NCBI GenBank assembly: GCA_946408315.1
Contig: CAMJRV010000034.1
Location: 1 to 12,029 of the forward strand
From: an uncultured Bacillota bacterium
Lineage (GTDB): Bacteria > Bacillota > Clostridia > Peptostreptococcales > Anaerovoracaceae
Direction: 5' to 3'
DNA length: 12,029 bases
The stretch's first letter is position 1. Each line of letters begins with the position of its first letter. Both the position numbers and the translations under genes were made by a program. Below the pieces are notes generated by a model. It was not told where the DNA came from. It saw only the letters and a program-made list of their open reading frames with translations, and searched no databases. This document shows, piece after piece, positions 5,326 through 12,029 of the stretch.

Positions 5326-5931
5326 TTAAAAATCAACCCCGGCACCCTTTGCCTTATCCCAGGTCACTTCCAGCTCTGCTTTAATCGCGTCGACGATCCC
5401 CCGCAGCGGGACGTATGTAACGCCATCGATCAGCTTGGCCGGGACCTCGGTGGCGCCGACAGTTACCTTTGTGTCTTCTACTTTCAATTCCTTCTCCTCC
5501 TTTACTTTTATGAGATATGGTTCAGGATCCACCGGCACATTGTTGATCCTGATTTCAAAATGCAGGTGCAGCTGTGCCCCGATTCCGGTATTGCCCATCG
5601 TGCCGATCCAGTCACCGGGCTTTACTTTTGTCCCTACTGCGCTGCCGGCCTGCTTCAGATGTTGGTATAGGGTCTTGACGTTTTTACCGTCAATCGTCCC
5701 GTGATCGATCAGGATCACCCAGCCGCGGGCGTTGTTATAATAATTGCTGACCACAGTCCCGGGCAGGACCGCCGTCACCGGACCGCCATCAGTGGCCGTG
5801 TAAGGCTTGCTTTTGTCCGTACCGATATCGACCCCTAAGTGCATGGTCGACGCCCCCGGAATGCCAGTGTTTCGCGGCCCGAATCCGGACGTGATCCGCA
5901 GGGGTGTGTAGGGCAAGTGTTGTAACTGCAT
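5326..5931 (-). CDS. Endolysin: M23 metallopeptidase with C-terminal copper-amine-oxidase-N-like domain
   Basis: 201 residues. Residues about 10-140 are a LytM/M23 peptidase: SGFGPR, zinc ligands H31 and D35 in HLGVDIG, catalytic H91 in YQHLK, and H122/H124 in LHLHFE. These enzymes are zinc glycyl-glycine or D,D-type endopeptidases that cut peptide cross-links of peptidoglycan. After a charged linker (IKVKEEKELKVEDTKV), residues 155-195 resemble the Cu_amine_oxidN1 module (DGVTYVPLRGIVDAIKAELEVTWD pattern), a repeat common in cell-wall proteins of Clostridia and probably a wall-binding part. No signal peptide, as expected for a holin-dependent endolysin. ATG at 5931 follows GGGAGGTGATATC. All catalytic residues are present. 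Confidence 0.9.
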   Translation of the reverse strand: MQLQHLPYTPLRITSGFGPRNTGIPGASTMHLGVDIGTDKSKPYTATDGGPVTAVLPGTVVSNYYNNARGWVILIDHGTIDGKNVKTLYQHLKQAGSAVGTKVKPGDWIGTMGNTGIGAQLHLHFEIRINNVPVDPEPYLIKVKEEKELKVEDTKVTVGATEVPAKLIDGVTYVPLRGIVDAIKAELEVTWDKAKGAGVDF

Positions 5932-5952
5932 GATATCACCTCCCTATGGAGA

Positions 5953-5972
5953 GAGCAGCCCGAAGGCTACTC
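5953..5972 (-). promoter_or_regulatory. UUCG-tetraloop hairpin before the endolysin start
   Basis: The minus-strand RNA reads GAGUAGCC-UUCG-GGCUGCUC, an 8-bp stem with one G-U pair and an exceptionally stable UUCG loop, extendable by two pairs. It begins at the stop codon of the 75-residue gene and ends about 15 bases before the endolysin ribosome binding site. No U tract follows, so it is not a terminator. Confidence 0.6.
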
Positions 5973-6194
5973 CCTTGTCAGCTCCTGATAGTCTACCGCG
6001 AATCCGTCCCAATCGAAATCTTCCGGGATGCCACCGTAGGTGTCGACTCTCTCGATCTGGCCGGTCCGGACCTTATGCTCGTAGATCAACATATCCAGGG
6101 CGACGCCCAGATCGGGGCTGCCTCCGGGCAGGGGGTTTGCGTTGCTGATGCTTGTGAGTGTTCCTCTGTACTTTTCAATCATGTTCCTTCTCAT
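5967..6194 (-). CDS. Small phage protein, 75 residues, unknown
   Basis: Not recognised. 75 residues, acidic C-terminal half (GGIPEDFDWDGFAVDYQELTRE), with one probable helix LGVALDMLIYEHKVR; no membrane segment and no Cys. Two starts are possible: ATG at 6194 with AGAGG nine bases upstream, or ATG at 6182 with AGAAGG three bases upstream; the first is kept. It is the first gene after the internal terminator at 6220-6242 and precedes the endolysin by 35 bp, so it may belong with the lysis genes or be the last tail-associated gene. Confidence 0.65.
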   Translation of the reverse strand: MRRNMIEKYRGTLTSISNANPLPGGSPDLGVALDMLIYEHKVRTGQIERVDTYGGIPEDFDWDGFAVDYQELTRE

Positions 6195-6219
6195 TTCTGT
6201 TTACCTCTTTCTTTCCATT

Positions 6220-6242
6220 AAAAAAACAGCCGGAATTGGCTG
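6220..6242 (-). terminator. Internal terminator between tail and lysis genes
   Basis: On the minus strand CAGCC-AATTCC-GGCTG (extendable to 7 bp with a G-U pair) is followed directly by TTTTTTTAAT. It sits 17 bp after the stop of the 58-residue gene, so late transcription may be partly reduced before the lysis genes. Confidence 0.75.
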
Positions 6243-6258
6243 CTCCGTGTTAATATGG

Positions 6259-6435
6259 CTACTCGGTCACGATACAATCTCCGTAGCCGTCTACGGTCAG
6301 GATCGTGTCCACGTCGGCCTTGTATCGGGCGTAGATCCCTGTGCCGATAAAAAACGCTCTATAGAGAGCCGTGGCCGCCGTAAGCCCTTGTCTGTCCCTG
6401 GTGTCCTTGATTTTTTCTGCAACATACGTTACCAT
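6259..6435 (-). CDS. Small tail-region protein, 58 residues, unknown
   Basis: The open frame begins at ATG 6450, but the ATG at 6435 is preferred: AATGGAGGTATC gives GGAGG eight bases upstream, and the earlier ATG is part of that ribosome binding site. The product (MVTYVAEKIKDTRDRQ...) has 58 residues, a charged first helix, a middle helix LTAATALYRAFFIG and a short tail. No family recognised. It lies 22 bp after the 124-residue gene in the same direction and is followed by an intrinsic terminator, making it the last gene of the tail block. Confidence 0.65.
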   Translation of the reverse strand: MVTYVAEKIKDTRDRQGLTAATALYRAFFIGTGIYARYKADVDTILTVDGYGDCIVTE

Positions 6436-6457
6436 TTTTGATACCTCCATTCTTCTT

Positions 6458-6832
6458 TTACACTCCCATCGTTGGTATAATATTGAGCAACACGTCCAAA
6501 AACGCGCCGTCGATCGTGTCTAATCTGCCTTGCAGTTCGGCCATCTTCTCGTCCGGTGTTGGAGCGGGCGCCGGTCCGTTTTCAATATCGGCCTGCTTTT
6601 CGGAGACGGTGCGCTCCATGACGGTTCCATCGACCAGTTTGTAATTATAACAGCCGTTCTCGTCGATCAGCCCATTTTCAAAGTAGTGCCCCTGGGCATG
6701 GTGGTATTTATCCCCTATGCCCTCATCGATCTGTGTCCATCCGTTGAAATCAGTTAAAAATGATGATGAATTAATGTCGATGATTGTGCTATCTTCATCT
6801 GTCTTAACATATACGACATGATTGTCTTGCAC
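6458..6832 (-). CDS. Tail-fibre-associated small protein, 124 residues
   Basis: 124 residues. The first 75 residues are beta-rich with aromatic residues (FNGWTQIDEGIGDKYHHAQG), then a Pro-rich linker (ENGPAPAPTP) and a C-terminal helix (DEKMAELQGRLDTIDGAFLD) likely to oligomerise. Proteins of this plan are common right after tail-fibre genes in Firmicute phages and may act as fibre tip or assembly chaperone; no specific activity can be assigned. The start is GTG at 6832, with GGGAGG eight bases upstream. It is 13 bp downstream of the fibre gene and directly upstream of the 58-residue gene. Confidence 0.72.
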   Translation of the reverse strand: MQDNHVVYVKTDEDSTIIDINSSSFLTDFNGWTQIDEGIGDKYHHAQGHYFENGLIDENGCYNYKLVDGTVMERTVSEKQADIENGPAPAPTPDEKMAELQGRLDTIDGAFLDVLLNIIPTMGV

Positions 6833-6845
6833 TGTTTATACCTCC

Positions 6846-7985
6846 CTATAAATCGGCAGATGCCTCATAGCCAAAATCATAGCCCTGTCCAGCAACGAAA
6901 CCGGCTCCAGAATCTACGGTTACACTCGTCCCCAAAGCGGTACTGCCTGTGACGTAAACATTTGTACCAACTTCTGTACCATCGCTTATATTTGATACTT
7001 TATTTGCGTTGCCCTGTCTGCTATATAAAGTCACTGTTGGGGCTATTCTTTTTGGGACCACGAAATAAAATCCTAACAGCCAGTCTGCCCTTAATGCAAC
7101 AGTTTGACGTGCGCCAATCCAAGAATTCAAGTACGCCGACCTTTCGTAATACCGCATACATAATGTCAACTGTTCTCCAAAGTCTGCGGGTGGATCATTG
7201 GCAAGGGTGGAGACAGTACCGAGTTCGAACTTTGCGCGAGATATAATCCCGGTCTGTATCGTACCTGCACCCTCGAGCACTATCTGTATCTGTCCATACT
7301 GGGGGAAAGTCATATAACCAACACTGAGATTGCTTACGGTGGGGGAAAATCCTGACCCGCGATATCCCTCTTCGGGTGTAACCGGTGCGATTTGTGCTGT
7401 ATGGATTATCCCGCCTATTTCAAGGGATATAGTAAGCGTTTTGCCAATCAGTTGATTCCACTCACTAGGCTCAATTCGCATTGCTATTACAGCGTAGGTT
7501 CCAGATATTTTTTTCAGTCTTATCCCTTGCCCTGCAATTACTTCTAGTGATCCCGTGCCGTCAGCGGACATGGACCATCGATCTATCGTATAGCCCTGAG
7601 ACGTATAATTTGCCTGCGCTCTTTGATTTACCGGATTCCTGAAATCCCAATTATGCAAGAGATTTCGGTTTGGCGTGGCCGTTTTATCCAGCTTGGTATT
7701 GATTGAGTCTTTAAGTATTTTCCCTTGTGAGGCGTCCAGAACTTTGCCCGGTGTTGTCTCATTTAAGTTGTTGATTATCTCAATGCCAGACGCTTGTTTG
7801 CGCCACTCGTATTCGTCAGCGCTTGCGCCGATACATTCAAATACGTCTAATGTGACTGTATTGAAATACCGCTGGCCCAATACGCCAACGGTACTGCTTG
7901 TTGGGTCGGATGGTCCCGTAATGTGTGCCTTATCTACTGCACTATCAACCTTTTGTCCGGTATGCTTGCTTTTGTATGTTGCCAT
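6846..7985 (-). CDS. Phage tail fibre / receptor-binding protein
   Basis: 379 residues. The N-terminus (MATYKSKHTGQKVDSAVDKA) is the plain attachment stretch seen in many Firmicute fibre proteins. A helical segment near 75-105 (VLDASQGKILKDSINTKLDK) suggests a trimeric coiled coil. Then NRNLLHNWDFRNPVNQRAQ and GYTIDRWSMSADG mark a carbohydrate-binding-like beta domain widely found in phage fibres, and the remainder is beta-rich with WIGARQTVALRADW. It should contact the host surface. AAGGAGGGC precedes ATG 7985. It begins ten bases after the hub gene ends, in the same operon. No truncation seen. Confidence 0.85.
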   Translation of the reverse strand: MATYKSKHTGQKVDSAVDKAHITGPSDPTSSTVGVLGQRYFNTVTLDVFECIGASADEYEWRKQASGIEIINNLNETTPGKVLDASQGKILKDSINTKLDKTATPNRNLLHNWDFRNPVNQRAQANYTSQGYTIDRWSMSADGTGSLEVIAGQGIRLKKISGTYAVIAMRIEPSEWNQLIGKTLTISLEIGGIIHTAQIAPVTPEEGYRGSGFSPTVSNLSVGYMTFPQYGQIQIVLEGAGTIQTGIISRAKFELGTVSTLANDPPADFGEQLTLCMRYYERSAYLNSWIGARQTVALRADWLLGFYFVVPKRIAPTVTLYSRQGNANKVSNISDGTEVGTNVYVTGSTALGTSVTVDSGAGFVAGQGYDFGYEASADL

Positions 7986-7995
7986 AAAGCCCTCC

Positions 7996-10125
7996 TTAAT
8001 AATACACTATGATACAGCCGGGGGCACCGTTTCCTCCGCGACCGCCGCGGCCGCCAGATCCACCGGATCCAGGACCGTGATATCGCGTCTCCGGGTGGTA
8101 CGCGTCTCCACCGCCTCCGCCGCCTCCGCCGCCATGACCGCCGTCGCCTCCGGAACCGAAAACAGCTGCGGGGCTTCCATCATTGCCGGGAGCGCCGTTT
8201 CCGCCTCTTCCGCCCTGGGCGGCTCCGTGTCCGTTATTCCAGTCTGCGGTTCCATCCGCGCCATCTGCGCCGCCGCTTCCAACAGCCGCACCGCCTCCGG
8301 CGCCGCCTTGCGCTCCGATATATTCGTTATATGTGCCATTATTGAGCTTGTATATTACTTTCAGGCCGGACCATCCGTTAGGATAGAGGACTCCATCGGG
8401 ACCACGTATACCACCGACTTCAGTTTGTCCACCGCTACCGTTTGCTCCCGTCATGCCACCTGTACCCGCAAAGGCGTAGCGCTCTGCGGTCATAGCGTCT
8501 ATATATTCGCCTACGGCTCCTAATTCTGAACTGTTACTCTTAAAAGTCGTTGCTCCCCCAAGCGCTCCCTCGGCGCCGTCAGTTGCCCCGCCAGTTCCGC
8601 CCGCACCAGAAGCATACGCAAATGACTGTCCAGGGGCTACAGGGACAACCAAATCAACGACCTTTCCGCCAAGACCGGGGGTGCCCGCTTTTCCGCCTTT
8701 ACCGCCATTCCCTCTGGATAAATCATTGACGCTTGATTTCCTACTTCCTTGCGATCCTTCGTCGCCGTCTTCGCCTGCCGATCCACCTTGTCCGCCGCCG
8801 ATCAAGACTGTGCGAATCTCCGTCACTCCCGCAGGCACGGTCCAATTGCCAGAGCCAGTAAGCAGCACGCGATTTTTATAGCCCTCCGAGATCCCCTGGG
8901 GGACGTAATCCACTAAAAACTCGCCGGAAGCTCTTAATGTGTTGCTCATATTAAGATCAAGGCTATGGATGGCCGCTGATAAATAATCGACCTTGTAGGG
9001 GTGCGTCACTTGTACTATATCGCCAGCGCGCTCCTGATTGATCATGACGTTCTGCTTTACCGTCCGATTGCACTTGGCATAGGCATAAAGCCTCTGCGCA
9101 GCCGAAGAGCTGTTGATCGCCGTAATTAGCGTAGCATTGGTCACTGTGACAATCTTATCATCCGGAGTCCCCAGCACATTGCCACGGGTTACGATCTTCG
9201 TTGTGTGGCGGTATTTCTTGCCTGTAAGGGTGACGGCTCCTGCTCCTTGGATCTTCGCATAGTTGACGCCACCTTCCAGGATCGTTCCGCCTGTGATTGT
9301 TAAGCTGTGGGCGGGCTCGGTGAACTTGGCAGTCCGCACGTCTGTAAAAGACTCCGTGAACAGGGTAATTTCATCTGTTATGGGTGCGTAAGCGTGCTCT
9401 GTCACCTGCACAGCGGTAACCTGGGTATCTTCGTCCAAGGTCCCATCCATGAAGACTCTGTTATCCGCAAACGTGCCCTTGTCGGTGCCGGTCAGCACGG
9501 CAATATGCATGGTGCCGTCAGTGTTTTTTGCGATGGCCGCGCCGGTAGCAATGAGAACTTGCAGGAGATTTTCCCGCTTGGAGGCATAAGGCAGATATCC
9601 ATACAACTTTAGCGCCGCGACATCCGGGTGGATGGTATAAGGGATCTCTCCCATGATGTTCGCGATTACGTCCCCCGCGATGGCAGCAGTATACATTCCT
9701 CCGTAATGGTAGTCATAGTCCAAAAGAGATATATAGGACTCAGCATACAGGGAGTATCTGCGCTTGCCTATCTCTTTGATCCTTCCATTGAAAAACACCC
9801 CCATAGCCACATCGCCGCGGCGGACAGTGATAGGGGTATATCTCACAACAACCGGCCTTGTATCACTCTCTATTTCAACAGTTAAAGTGTCGATTGCTAA
9901 CTGATCTGTGAGGAGGCCGGATTCATGGTGGAGTTTCAGAGATTTTATTTTACTTCCAGTAAAGGAATAGCTCCCGAAAGTGATTGTATTAAGCTTCTCC
10001 TGCCTGTTTTCCGTATCATCAAAATACCCGCCGCCGTTGACGTGAAAAAAGTCATCGTCCGCTGTAACAAAATCCAGACCATCGCTCGTTACAAACTGTA
10101 CGTCTTCATAATAATATGTCGCCAG
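7996..10125 (-). CDS. Baseplate/tail hub protein with glycine-rich C-terminal domain
   Basis: Preferred product 709 residues, starting (M)ATYYYEDVQF. Residues about 1-415 resemble siphovirus tail hub or tail-endopeptidase-type proteins: SLKLHHESGLLTDQLAIDTL, an SLYAESYISLLDY strand, then LYGYLPYASKRENLLQVLIA and a C-terminal part of the hub with GDIVQVTHPYKVDY. From about residue 420 the protein becomes a glycine-rich domain (GSGNWTVPAGVTEIRTVLIG, then GGxGG repeats, ending CIIVYY), a fold used by phage adhesins and tail fibres. Start: AAGGAGGTGA overlaps the upstream stop and lies eight bases before an in-frame CTG at 10125; an ATG at 10182 would overlap the upstream gene by about 50 bp and has no ribosome binding site. 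So CTG is favoured. It should anchor the fibre to the tail tip and may bind the host itself. Confidence 0.82.
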   Translation of the reverse strand: MATYYYEDVQFVTSDGLDFVTADDDFFHVNGGGYFDDTENRQEKLNTITFGSYSFTGSKIKSLKLHHESGLLTDQLAIDTLTVEIESDTRPVVVRYTPITVRRGDVAMGVFFNGRIKEIGKRRYSLYAESYISLLDYDYHYGGMYTAAIAGDVIANIMGEIPYTIHPDVAALKLYGYLPYASKRENLLQVLIATGAAIAKNTDGTMHIAVLTGTDKGTFADNRVFMDGTLDEDTQVTAVQVTEHAYAPITDEITLFTESFTDVRTAKFTEPAHSLTITGGTILEGGVNYAKIQGAGAVTLTGKKYRHTTKIVTRGNVLGTPDDKIVTVTNATLITAINSSSAAQRLYAYAKCNRTVKQNVMINQERAGDIVQVTHPYKVDYLSAAIHSLDLNMSNTLRASGEFLVDYVPQGISEGYKNRVLLTGSGNWTVPAGVTEIRTVLIGGGQGGSAGEDGDEGSQGSRKSSVNDLSRGNGGKGGKAGTPGLGGKVVDLVVPVAPGQSFAYASGAGGTGGATDGAEGALGGATTFKSNSSELGAVGEYIDAMTAERYAFAGTGGMTGANGSGGQTEVGGIRGPDGVLYPNGWSGLKVIYKLNNGTYNEYIGAQGGAGGGAAVGSGGADGADGTADWNNGHGAAQGGRGGNGAPGNDGSPAAVFGSGGDGGHGGGGGGGGGDAYHPETRYHGPGSGGSGGRGGRGGNGAPGCIIVYY
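7999..8868 (-). repeat. Glycine-rich low-complexity region of the hub gene
   Basis: About 290 codons dense in GGN, giving GGxGG and GxxG tracts, including a run of ten glycines near 8110-8140. The GC-rich repetitive code opens long unused frames on both strands (for example at 7675-8523 plus and 8007-8339 minus), which are not real genes. Confidence 0.75.
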
Positions 10126-10130
10126 ATTTG

Positions 10131-10140
10131 TCACCTCCTT
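10131..10140 (-). promoter_or_regulatory. Perfect ribosome binding site that decides the hub start
   Basis: The minus strand reads AAGGAGGTGA, full complement to the 16S rRNA tail; its TGA is also the stop of the upstream tail gene. It lies eight bases before the in-frame CTG at 10125, pointing to a coupled, non-ATG start. Confidence 0.7.
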
Positions 10141-10916
10141 GCCGGGGCCATTGCCATAAAGTCGATTTCGAGGTTGCCCCATATGTTGACATCTTCGCTT
10201 GCATGGATTAGTTGGTCATTGGCCCGAGTTATGTACGCCTGAAACGTCAGCATGTTCTGCCCATAGGGAATGACCAGCAGATGACTGTCTACCGGAGCCG
10301 TCAGGGCATAATACAACCGGTCATATTCTCGGACGTCGCCCTGGTCAATCTGCATGCTGAAATTATAAAACGTTCCGACGATCTCCCGTCCAATCATTCC
10401 AGATATGGACCGCTCACCCTTATTGTCCTGCACCCTGCCTGTGCGCTCCAATTTCGCCACGGAGGCATTAAAACTTACCCCATCAAGGGTAAACACTCCG
10501 TTGCCTGTTCCAGACCCCAAAGACCACGTTTCTCCATAATACCGCTGCGGCTCTCTTGCTATGGCGGTAAAGGCCAGTTTATCCCACAGATTTATTGACG
10601 AGTTCATATGCCAGAGTTCATCCGATACGCTGGCAACGTGGGCATCGAAATATAGCTCTCCCTGCCCAAAAGGCGCGGAAAAGGGGTAGTTCTCCATCGG
10701 TGCGGTAATCGCATCGTACAGGCTGTCATAGGCCGCCAAATTATAGTCTTTTGGTTCAACCTCCAAGGCATAGTTATATATCGTCCCGATCACATCACGG
10801 ACCATATTGCCGTTTTTAAGCTGCCCGGCGTTGTCACCATTCAGGATCGCAGCCTCTCGCTGGAGCGATACCACCGACACATCTGGCGCAGAGTTGTTTA
10901 TTGTAAAAATGCTCAT
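10131..10916 (-). CDS. Phage tail protein with two tandem repeats of one domain (distal-tail-like)
   Basis: 261 residues made of two similar halves: residues 4-124 (FTINNSAPDVSVVSLQRE..., DVIGTIYNYALEV, then ITAP and AFTAIAREPQR) and 142-260 (FTLDGVSFNASVAKLERT..., EIVGTFYNFSMQI, then LTAPVDS and IDFMAMAPARR). The copies share the order strand-loop-IGTxYN-AP-YG-F-A. The plan recalls small single-domain tail proteins placed after tape measure genes (DUF6711-like), here doubled, and the position between tape measure and hub suits a distal tail or tail-tip ring. The ATG at 10916 has AGGTG five bases upstream; the gap from the tape measure stop is only 4 bp, suggesting translational coupling. Exact ring role is inferred. 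Confidence 0.75.
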   Translation of the reverse strand: MSIFTINNSAPDVSVVSLQREAAILNGDNAGQLKNGNMVRDVIGTIYNYALEVEPKDYNLAAYDSLYDAITAPMENYPFSAPFGQGELYFDAHVASVSDELWHMNSSINLWDKLAFTAIAREPQRYYGETWSLGSGTGNGVFTLDGVSFNASVAKLERTGRVQDNKGERSISGMIGREIVGTFYNFSMQIDQGDVREYDRLYYALTAPVDSHLLVIPYGQNMLTFQAYITRANDQLIHASEDVNIWGNLEIDFMAMAPARR

Positions 10917-10920
10917 AGCA

Positions 10921-12029
10921 TCACCTATCTGTAAGTTTCATACCGAGCCTAGAATCTTCACCTGCGTTATATGGCGCCGTCACCCTGGCGAATTCCCGAC
11001 CATCGATCTGGAGGATGATGGGTTGGTTGCTGCCGCCGGAGCCCCTACGGGATAGTTCATCACGCATGATCTGTCTTATAAGCCCTTCCGGAGCCTCCAG
11101 ATTTCGGCCATGCTTCTGGTCTCCGAGCACGGCCATAAATTCACCGTTTGGAGGGATTACCGCACCGGAAGCAAGGCGAGGCATAGCAGATGAATACTGA
11201 TTTGAATAATTGCTTCCGCTTGGAGTGGAGGCCTTTGCTCGTGACTCTGCCGATTTGATAGCTGCTGTCATGGCTACTATACCCGCAACAATCGCTACTG
11301 CCGCAATCCCCATAGTGAGAGCGGACTGGAAGGCCCCAACGGCCAAAAATGCACTTGTCGCCGCAATGGTAACCGCGCCTAAGACTCCGGCCAACTTTTC
11401 CGCTCCGGACATACTTCCCCATGCATCGGAAAGTCTAATGAGCAGACTTACGAGTAGCATTATTACCCCTACGAACAGCGAGAATTGACCAATTGGAGAT
11501 AATAGCGCGGGGCCGAGCAGTTTGAATGCCTCCGTTAACCCAAGCAACATTCCTGTGATATTTTTCCCTATAAGATAGGTGGTCAATCCGGCCAGTAGCC
11601 CTAAAATGATATCCATAAATGTTTTTATCCCTTCCGGATTTTCCTGCATGACTGCAACCAGGGCGCTTAAACCTTCTGTAAGCCCTTGGACGATGACTGT
11701 AACGTTTGCCAAAACGGGGGCTCCGACAGACGCTAAAAACTCATCCCAAGTTGCCTGAAGATTCCCCGTAACAATAGCCCAGTTGTCCTGTTCTCTTGCA
11801 GCCTGTCCTACGGCTCCGTTCAGTTTATAAACCTCCTGAACTTTATCAAGCATCAGCCATCGCTTTTCCGCTTCCGTCAGTTTGTCCCAAGTCTTGCCGT
11901 ACTCCTTTATCGCGCTCGCACTCATCTGGGCTGCAGTCGTAGAAACGCCGATTGCCTCGCCTGCCTCAAAATTACCTTTTAAAAAGCTGGCAAGACTGGA
12001 TGATGCAGATTCGATGGTTACATCATAAA
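10921..12029 (-). CDS. Phage tail tape measure protein, C-terminal part
   Basis: The last 368 residues; the 5' part lies off the right edge, and the frame stays open to base 12029, so the ATG at 11925 is only an internal methionine. The fragment shows tape measure features: a helical charged part (YGKTWDKLTEAEKRWLMLDKV), several long hydrophobic segments (IILGLLAGLTTYLIGKNI, FSLFVGVIMLLVSLLIRL, GVLGAVTIAATSAFLAVGAF, IAAVAIVAGIVAMTAAI), and a C-terminus with GAVIPPNGEFMAVLGDQKHG, seen at the end of many Firmicute tape measure proteins. Such proteins set tail length and pass into the host membrane during DNA entry. It is the first gene of the visible late operon. Confidence 0.9.
   Translation of the reverse strand, partial: YDVTIESASSSLASFLKGNFEAGEAIGVSTTAAQMSASAIKEYGKTWDKLTEAEKRWLMLDKVQEVYKLNGAVGQAAREQDNWAIVTGNLQATWDEFLASVGAPVLANVTVIVQGLTEGLSALVAVMQENPEGIKTFMDIILGLLAGLTTYLIGKNITGMLLGLTEAFKLLGPALLSPIGQFSLFVGVIMLLVSLLIRLSDAWGSMSGAEKLAGVLGAVTIAATSAFLAVGAFQSALTMGIAAVAIVAGIVAMTAAIKSAESRAKASTPSGSNYSNQYSSAMPRLASGAVIPPNGEFMAVLGDQKHGRNLEAPEGLIRQIMRDELSRRGSGGSNQPIILQIDGREFARVTAPYNAGEDSRLGMKLTDR

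Larger units (their letters stand above)
2081..12029. mobile_element. Prophage (one end plus late, lysis and cargo regions)
   Basis: From the tRNA fragment to the right edge all recognisable genes are phage-type: tape measure, tail, hub, fibre, endolysin and holin in the usual late order on the minus strand, ending with a cargo region beside the attachment site. The tape measure, small tail protein and hub order suggests a long-tailed phage, more likely siphovirus-like. Capsid, packaging, replication and integrase genes would lie beyond 12029. No late gene seen here is visibly broken, so nothing in the window argues that the prophage is dead. Confidence 0.88.

Noticed and set aside
7675..8523. 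282-residue plus-strand open frame rich in Ser, Ala and Thr
   Set aside because: Antisense to the fibre start and the glycine-rich hub region; a product of GC-rich low complexity.
7999..8868. Glycine-rich repeats as a CRISPR or tandem DNA repeat array
   Set aside because: The repetition is at codon level (GGN runs) with no fixed repeat unit or spacers.

Overview
The window looks like the junction between a Bacillota (probably Clostridia) chromosome and an integrated phage. Evidence for the host group: strong AGGAGG-type ribosome binding sites, a NiaR-type niacin repressor, TTG and GTG starts, and a Firmicute-style tail and lysis gene order. I cannot name the genus.

Layout. Positions 1-2080 read as host chromosome: the start of an FAD-dependent oxidoreductase (cut by the window edge), the repressor gene niaR just upstream of it in the same direction, then a divergent pair made of an unknown 97-residue protein and a cysteine-rich DNRLRE-domain protein, each followed by a convincing intrinsic terminator. 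At 2081-2110 the minus strand carries the last 30 bases of a tRNA gene (T-arm, acceptor strand, CCA) with no 5' part beside it. This is what a phage leaves at one end when it integrates into a tRNA 3' end, so I take it as the prophage attachment site.

From there to the right edge everything fits one prophage. Right to left on the minus strand come the late genes: tape measure C-terminus, a tail protein built of two repeated halves, a baseplate/hub protein with a glycine-rich C-terminal region, a tail fibre, two small tail-associated proteins, an internal terminator, a 75-residue protein, an M23 endopeptidase endolysin, a holin and a terminator. No integrase is in the window; it should lie at the other prophage end.

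Between the lysis terminator and the attachment site, a usual place for phage cargo, lies an AT-rich three-gene minus-strand operon with its own near-consensus promoter: a GHKL ATPase with an N-terminal STAS-like segment, a DUF4325 STAS-like protein, and a two-helix membrane protein with a charged helical tail. It faces two tiny plus-strand genes (52 and 24 residues) across a shared bidirectional terminator. This cargo operon is the best candidate for an undescribed system; defence or host signalling are inferences only. Two genes appear to use unusual start codons: AUC for the ATPase and CUG for the tail hub, each placed by a well-spaced ribosome binding site.
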